Shown here piece by piece: positions 52,048 to 56,036 of a stretch of 56,036 nucleotides of DNA (positions within the stretch are counted from its first letter, which is position 1; each line of letters begins with the position of its first letter). Location: assembly GCA_020429235.1 (NCBI GenBank), contig JAGQLQ010000010.1, positions 1 to 56,036 of the forward strand, in the 5' to 3' direction. This DNA comes from Candidatus Peregrinibacteria bacterium. GTDB taxonomy: Bacteria > Patescibacteriota > Gracilibacteria > UBA1369. The notes beneath the pieces were generated by a model. The model was given only the letters and a program-made list of their open reading frames with translations, did no database searches and was not told where the DNA came from. Both the position numbers and the translations under genes were made by a program.

Positions 52048-52449
52048 CTACTTGAGTGCGTTTTTTACATCATCCGAAACAATGATGCGAACCTTGTGTG
52101 TAGTTTCTTTGGAGAGTTTTTCTGCCTTCAGGGCAACGATCTGTTCCAGTTTGGCGGTGATGTCCAGGAATATATTTTCGTCCATCTTTACCATTTTTTT
52201 GATAGCGCCTGTTACCTCTGGGCCTCCCGGATTGAGTCGATTGAGCTCTCTCATGATTCTGAGCCACGAGATTCTGTCGAACCGACTCCTGGCCGCACTT
52301 TCACAAAGATCCAAAAGCTCGCGTTTGTTGCTGCAGCTGACAAACCAATTCATGAATATCCCGGCAATCCGCTGCTCACTATATTCGAGAGCTTGGTAAG
52401 CTGGAATAAGGACTTCCATTCTTTTTTGTTTTTTGTCCGGAGTCTCCAT
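52048..52449 (-). CDS. Hypothetical protein, 133 residues
   Basis: The protein is helical, charged and soluble with no recognised motif. Its -10 box (52476-52471, TATAAT on the minus strand) lies inside the divergent alaS promoter, so the two are likely co-controlled by competition. It does not look like a known editing or tRNA factor. Confidence 0.6.
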   Translation of the reverse strand: METPDKKQKRMEVLIPAYQALEYSEQRIAGIFMNWFVSCSNKRELLDLCESAARSRFDRISWLRIMRELNRLNPGGPEVTGAIKKMVKMDENIFLDITAKLEQIVALKAEKLSKETTHKVRIIVSDDVKNALK

Positions 52450-52466
52450 TTTTGTTTTTGAGATCT

Positions 52467-52494
52467 TTGCATTATACCATTTTTTCGCTACAAT
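52467..52494 (+). promoter_or_regulatory. alaS promoter, overlapping a divergent promoter
   Basis: TTGCAT (52467-52472) and TACAAT (52489-52494) have a 16-bp spacer. The minus-strand TATAAT (52476-52471) of the 133-residue gene shares bases with the -35. Confidence 0.5.
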
Positions 52495-52529
52495 TGGCTA
52501 CCGAATACATATCTTACTCCCATAGATTT

Positions 52530-54413
52530 ATGAAAACGAACGAGATCCGACGACGATTTATTGATTTTTTTGCGCAAAAGCACGGTCATACCGAGATTCC
52601 TTCAGGTTCTATCATTCCTGAAAATGATCCAACAGTTTTGTTTACGACTGCGGGAATGCATCCGCTGGTCCCGTATTTAATGGGTGAACCGCATCCAGAG
52701 GGAAACAAGCTGGTGAATAGTCAGAAATGTTTGCGAACGGATGATATTGATGAGGTTGGTGATACAACGCACTGTACATTTTTTGAAATGCTCGGGAACT
52801 GGTCTTTAGGTGACTACTTCAAAGAGGAAGCTATTAAAATGAGCTATGAGTTTTTGACGACTCCGATTGAAAATGGTGGTTTGGGATTGGATCCTGATCG
52901 GCTTTCTGTGAGTTGTTTTGCTGGTGATGATGATGCTCCAAAAGATGAAGAGGCCGCAAAGGTATGGGAGGAGTTGGGGTTTGTACGTGCGGAAAATGCT
53001 GATCCTGGCCAGAAACGTCTTATCTACTTCTTTGGAAAGAAAGATAACTGGTGGGGTCCGGCTGGGCAGACTGGGCCTTGTGGTCCGGATACCGAGATGT
53101 TTTATGATGTGATTGGTGGGGATATTCCGGAAGGTGACAATCCGAGCACCAATGGTGAGCGTTTTGTGGAGATCTGGAATGATGTTTTTATGCAGTATTT
53201 CAAGAAAGAGGATGGTTCCTATGAACCGCTGAAGCAGAAAAATGTGGATACTGGAATGGGACTGGAGCGTATTGCGGCGATTATGCAGGGTGTGAAATCA
53301 CACTACGAGACTGACCATTTTATTGGGATGAAAAACAAAATTGCGGAGCTTTCGACTGGAGAAAAGAGTGGAACGGATGAGGAGCAGGAGGCATTTATTC
53401 GGATTATTTGCGATCATATCCGGGCGGCCACCTTTATTCTTGGTGATCCGTGGGGTGTGTATCCATCAAATAAAGATCAGGGATATATTTTGCGTCGTTT
53501 GATCCGGCGGGCTATCCGTAAAGGAAAACAGCTTGGAATTGATGCTCATTTTACGCATGAACTGGCGCAAATTGTGATCGATCAATATGGTGATGTGTAT
53601 CCGGAACTGACATCGAATCAGGAAAAAATTATGGAGGAGTTGCAGAAGGAGGAGAAGAAATTCCAACGAACGATTGATAAGGGTCTGCGGGAGATGTTGA
53701 AGATCTGGAATGAGGATGAGTGCAGTAAAGAGTTCACGATTGTGGATGGTGAAAAGGCATTTTTTGTTTATGAAACGTATGGTTTTCCTCTGGAGATGAT
53801 TGAGGAGGAGTTGACCAAAATGGGTTACACTATTGATTTAGAGAAGTTCCGTGAGACGTTTCATGCCGCAATGACCAAGCACCAGGAGAAGTCGCGCGCG
53901 GGTGCTGAGCAGAAGTTCCATGGTGGTCTTGCAGACCATAGTGTGGAATGTACCAAGCTTCATACGGCGACACATCTTTTGCATCAGGCTTTGAAGAATG
54001 TGCTTTCGCCAGAGGTAGAGCAAAAGGGATCGAACATTACGCAGGAACGTTTACGGTTTGACTTCAACTGGCCAGAGAAACTGACCGATGAGCAGGTGAA
54101 GCAGCTGGAAGACATGGTGAATGAGCAGATTGAGAAGGATGTGCCGATTTATTATGAGGTTGTGACTGTGCCGGAAGCCCGTGAAAAAGGCGCGATTGGG
54201 GTTTTCCCGGAGCGTTATGATGTGAATGTGAAAGTGTATAAAATGGGGGACTTTTCGTATGAGATTTGTGGTGGGCCACATGTGATTCATACTGGTTCAC
54301 TTGGGAAGTTTAAGATCACCAAGCAGGAAAGTATTGGAGCTGGTTTACGCCGCGTGAAGGCGATTGTTGAAGGCGGTCCGGCAGAAGTGGAGTACGCTGG
54401 TGAGAAAAAGTAG
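52530..54413 (+). CDS. alaS: Alanyl-tRNA synthetase without the C-Ala domain
   Basis: From the ATG at 52530 the enzyme is 627 residues versus about 870 in most bacteria. The class II catalytic core (IRRRFIDFFAQKHGH, FTTAGMHPLVPY, GPCGPDTEMFYD) and the editing domain are present, with zinc-site HTATHLLH (about 477) and CGGPHVIHTG (about 579). It ends right after the editing domain, so the C-terminal dimerisation/tRNA-elbow domain is missing. Reduced AlaRS forms occur in some small genomes. Confidence 0.95.
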   Translation: MKTNEIRRRFIDFFAQKHGHTEIPSGSIIPENDPTVLFTTAGMHPLVPYLMGEPHPEGNKLVNSQKCLRTDDIDEVGDTTHCTFFEMLGNWSLGDYFKEEAIKMSYEFLTTPIENGGLGLDPDRLSVSCFAGDDDAPKDEEAAKVWEELGFVRAENADPGQKRLIYFFGKKDNWWGPAGQTGPCGPDTEMFYDVIGGDIPEGDNPSTNGERFVEIWNDVFMQYFKKEDGSYEPLKQKNVDTGMGLERIAAIMQGVKSHYETDHFIGMKNKIAELSTGEKSGTDEEQEAFIRIICDHIRAATFILGDPWGVYPSNKDQGYILRRLIRRAIRKGKQLGIDAHFTHELAQIVIDQYGDVYPELTSNQEKIMEELQKEEKKFQRTIDKGLREMLKIWNEDECSKEFTIVDGEKAFFVYETYGFPLEMIEEELTKMGYTIDLEKFRETFHAAMTKHQEKSRAGAEQKFHGGLADHSVECTKLHTATHLLHQALKNVLSPEVEQKGSNITQERLRFDFNWPEKLTDEQVKQLEDMVNEQIEKDVPIYYEVVTVPEAREKGAIGVFPERYDVNVKVYKMGDFSYEICGGPHVIHTGSLGKFKITKQESIGAGLRRVKAIVEGGPAEVEYAGEKK

Positions 54414-54420
54414 TCATTTC

Positions 54421-54451
54421 GAAAAGGCCACCTCGGTATGTTGGGTGACCT
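54421..54451 (-). terminator. Terminator of the minus-strand membrane gene
   Basis: On the minus strand AGGTCACC (54451-54444) pairs with GGTGGCCT (54432-54425), one G-U, followed by TTTT. Confidence 0.65.
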
Positions 54452-54521
54452 CTGAGTTGTGCGGATACGTCGACCTCTATTGAGGGAGCATCTCGCCACG
54501 ATGGCGTTCATCGTCATCTAT

Positions 54522-55178
54522 CTAGCCGATCTCTTGCAGCTGTATTTCGACTTTGTTGAAGTTCTTCAGCATTCTGGCGCCCATTGCCCATAGCCCCAGG
54601 TAGAGCACGATGCAGCTGATAGCTGTAGGAAGAATCCCTAGCAGCTGGTTCAGGTCTGGAGCATTTGTGCCTATGCTCACCAGAGACAGGGAGCATCCAA
54701 CTATGGGGAGCAGCATGAGCAACGTCGTGAACCCACCCTTGAGTCCAAAGCTTATCCCACCGTCAAAGTTTTTATGGGTGAGGAAAAGCGTCATATAGGC
54801 TCTCCTTGCCGCAATATCCATCCGGGTGAGTGGATGCACATATGGCTTCAATCTTCGCTCCTTCAAATATTCCAGGAATTCAGGACTGTTGTAGTCTATG
54901 GTCCCGAGTGATTTTCTCACTGTCTCCTTCCAGTTTTTGCTGTTGATTATCACTCCCTGGATGATGGTGTAGAGGAATATGCTCCCGATCATGATTCCCA
55001 ATTGTACCTTGAGAACCATGAGAGCCTCTGCGGCCTCGATTTGAACTGCGTAGAAACCGATCGGGTAGACTGCCATCGCAACGCCAGTAAACACTACGAT
55101 GTAAATGTCGATCCAGATTTCGTTGAGCGTCAGGTCGTTGTTGATCTTTTTTTCCCGCTCTGTAGTCCAGCCAGCCAT
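54522..55178 (-). CDS. Hypothetical four-helix membrane protein
   Basis: The 218-residue protein from the ATG at 55178 has four membrane helices (IYIVVFTGVAMAVYPIGF, LGIMIGSIFLYTIIQGV, LLMLLPIVGCSLSLV, ISCIVLYLGLWAMG) and a soluble loop between the second and third. An AGGAGG site 9 nt upstream fixes the start. It has its own promoter and terminator. Codon use (ATA, AGA, CTG, C-ending codons) differs from its neighbours, which suggests transfer. No family is recognised. Confidence 0.75.
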   Translation of the reverse strand: MAGWTTEREKKINNDLTLNEIWIDIYIVVFTGVAMAVYPIGFYAVQIEAAEALMVLKVQLGIMIGSIFLYTIIQGVIINSKNWKETVRKSLGTIDYNSPEFLEYLKERRLKPYVHPLTRMDIAARRAYMTLFLTHKNFDGGISFGLKGGFTTLLMLLPIVGCSLSLVSIGTNAPDLNQLLGILPTAISCIVLYLGLWAMGARMLKNFNKVEIQLQEIG

Positions 55179-55257
55179 GATTGTGAACCTCCTGAGTTGT
55201 CGATGAACTTTCCGGCTGCGGACAGATGTTATACCTGCCAACAAGTCCGGAATTGCA

Positions 55258-55286
55258 TTTTTACGTTTTATTTTAGATTTTGTCAA
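55258..55286 (-). promoter_or_regulatory. Promoter of the membrane-protein gene
   Basis: Minus-strand TTGACA (55286-55281) and TAAAAA (55263-55258) are separated by 17 bp, about 80 bp before the ATG. Confidence 0.6.
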
Positions 55287-55352
55287 TGCCTGCAATGATA
55301 ACTTGACTTATTTTCAAAAGTCGTGCATAAATGTATTGTCTTTAGAAATTTT

Positions 55353-55892
55353 ATGCCCGCAAAAAAGGGTTCTGTACGCATTCGACAATTGGAGTTTGAT
55401 GATTTAAGTCCTGTTTATTATTTGGGGACGACGCTTTTTACTGCGGAAAAATGGCCGGTTTTGTATCGGACCTGGGATGAGTATGAGATTCTTGAACGGT
55501 TTATGAGTGATAGTGAGTTTTCACTTGTTGCTGAGCAGGGTGATGAGCTGGTTGGTTTTGCTATCGGAACCATTATTGAAAAACATTCCTGGAGTTATGG
55601 TTACTTGTTGTGGCTTGGTGTGCGTGAGGATGTGCAGAATGAAGGAGTTGGGAAAAAACTGTATGAGAAAATGGAGATGCTTTTCCGAAAGTCTGGAGCG
55701 CGGATTATGATGGTTGATACTGCGTACGATCATAAAAAGGCGATTGGATTTTTTAAGAAGCGGGGGTTTGAGAATATTGAAAAGCATGTGTATTTGACGA
55801 AGAGTCTGGGGACTTTGGCGAAGGTGAAAAAGGTAAAAAAGACTTCCCGGAAAAAGGTTATGCCGTCGAAAAAGACACGGAAGCGGATTTAG
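55353..55892 (+). CDS. GNAT-family acetyltransferase
   Basis: The 179-residue protein has a GNAT fold: IRQLEFDDLSPVYYLG at the N-terminus, the acetyl-CoA loop VQNEGVGKKLYEKME (about 94-108), and YDHKKAIGFFKKRGF. The last ~25 residues are a Lys/Arg tail. Substrate unknown. It ends 4 nt into the convergent partial gene. Confidence 0.9.
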   Translation: MPAKKGSVRIRQLEFDDLSPVYYLGTTLFTAEKWPVLYRTWDEYEILERFMSDSEFSLVAEQGDELVGFAIGTIIEKHSWSYGYLLWLGVREDVQNEGVGKKLYEKMEMLFRKSGARIMMVDTAYDHKKAIGFFKKRGFENIEKHVYLTKSLGTLAKVKKVKKTSRKKVMPSKKTRKRI

Positions 55893-56036
55893 TTTTTGAT
55901 TCGTTCCCCCTTCACCGTCCACTTTTGGGCAGAGGTAATTTTGATGTTGGCGAGTTCGCTGATGAGGTTTTCTGGGTCTTCTGCGGTGATTGCTGCGTTC
56001 GAGGTGGCTGCCGGGGTGTCGGCGGACTCTTGGGGG
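55889..56036 (-). CDS. C-terminal end of an unidentified protein (5' end outside window)
   Basis: The minus strand is open from the window edge to a TAA at 55891-55889, about 48 codons. The visible part has a Thr/Ala/Pro-rich stretch (SADTPAATSNAAITAEDPEN), then LISELANIKITSAQKWTVKG. No family can be assigned from so little. Confidence 0.5.
   Translation of the reverse strand, partial: PQESADTPAATSNAAITAEDPENLISELANIKITSAQKWTVKGERIKN

Noticed and set aside
52495-52529. T-box or Ala leader peptide before alaS
   Set aside because: The leader is too short, with no specifier loop, no Ala run and no terminator.
1-56036. Alternative code with TGA as glycine (Gracilibacteria/Absconditabacteria type)
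   Set aside because: Conserved genes contain no internal TGA, and several end with TGA in overlapping ATGA junctions.

Overview
The window looks like chromosomal DNA of a small-genome bacterium, most likely a member of the Candidate Phyla Radiation (Patescibacteria), with a Peregrinibacteria-like lineage as my best guess. This is inference. It rests on DUF4012-like and DUF3352-like surface proteins, a large unassigned secretion-like membrane cluster, an alanyl-tRNA synthetase without its C-terminal domain, a stand-alone CofE-like ligase, and few strong Shine-Dalgarno sites. TGA is used as a stop and conserved genes are intact, so the code is standard (table 11). Sigma-70-type promoters with 16-18 bp spacing and clean intrinsic terminators are easy to read. 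I found no tRNA, rRNA, CRISPR array or insertion sequence.

Layout. 1-1336 (+): end of an OmpR-type response regulator and a soluble histidine kinase. 1340-11167 (-): five large unassigned genes, one VirB6/TrbL-like, which resemble a CPR-type secretion or envelope machine. 11279-15614 (-): rpsF-ssb-rpsR-purL-SLH protein. 15964-24751 (mostly +): LysM/M23 peptidase, yidD, purH, glutaredoxin (-), uppP, and a tight operon of two archaeal-type purP paralogues, a GlmU-like nucleotidyltransferase and a glycosyltransferase. 25061-28947 (-): hypothetical gene, purN, sdaAA, sdaAB, cofE-like gene. 28948-29573: an intergenic region with a promoter, a structured ~435-nt RNA and a terminator. 29574-37727: mscS, SPFH protein, aroE, membrane protein, lspA, ftsW-murG-glycosyltransferase-lemA. 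37758-38936: lexA with a self-operator, then a structured leader and a tiny basic protein. 39006-42251: TIM-barrel protein, paired membrane proteins, lipoprotein.

The strongest new signal is at 42226-42427. A promoter drives a 31-codon leader peptide containing Met-Met-Met-Ser-Met-Met-Met, followed by mutually exclusive hairpins and an intrinsic terminator. This sits directly upstream of a homocysteine S-methyltransferase gene. It is the architecture of a ribosome-mediated methionine attenuator. The downstream genes (methyltransferase, NIF3-C-like, mutS, mutL) are spaced 10, -8 and -14 nt, so methionine supply may also set mismatch-repair expression.

The right end (48118-56036) carries DUF4012- and DUF3352-like proteins (-), a small hypothetical gene (-), alaS (+), a membrane protein with an unusually strong ribosome-binding site (-), a GNAT acetyltransferase (+) and a truncated reading frame (-).

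Together the genes cover late purine synthesis (purL, purN, purH, two purP), envelope building (uppP, murG, ftsW, lspA, glycosyltransferases), DNA maintenance (lexA, mutS, mutL, ssb), and serine and methionine metabolism.
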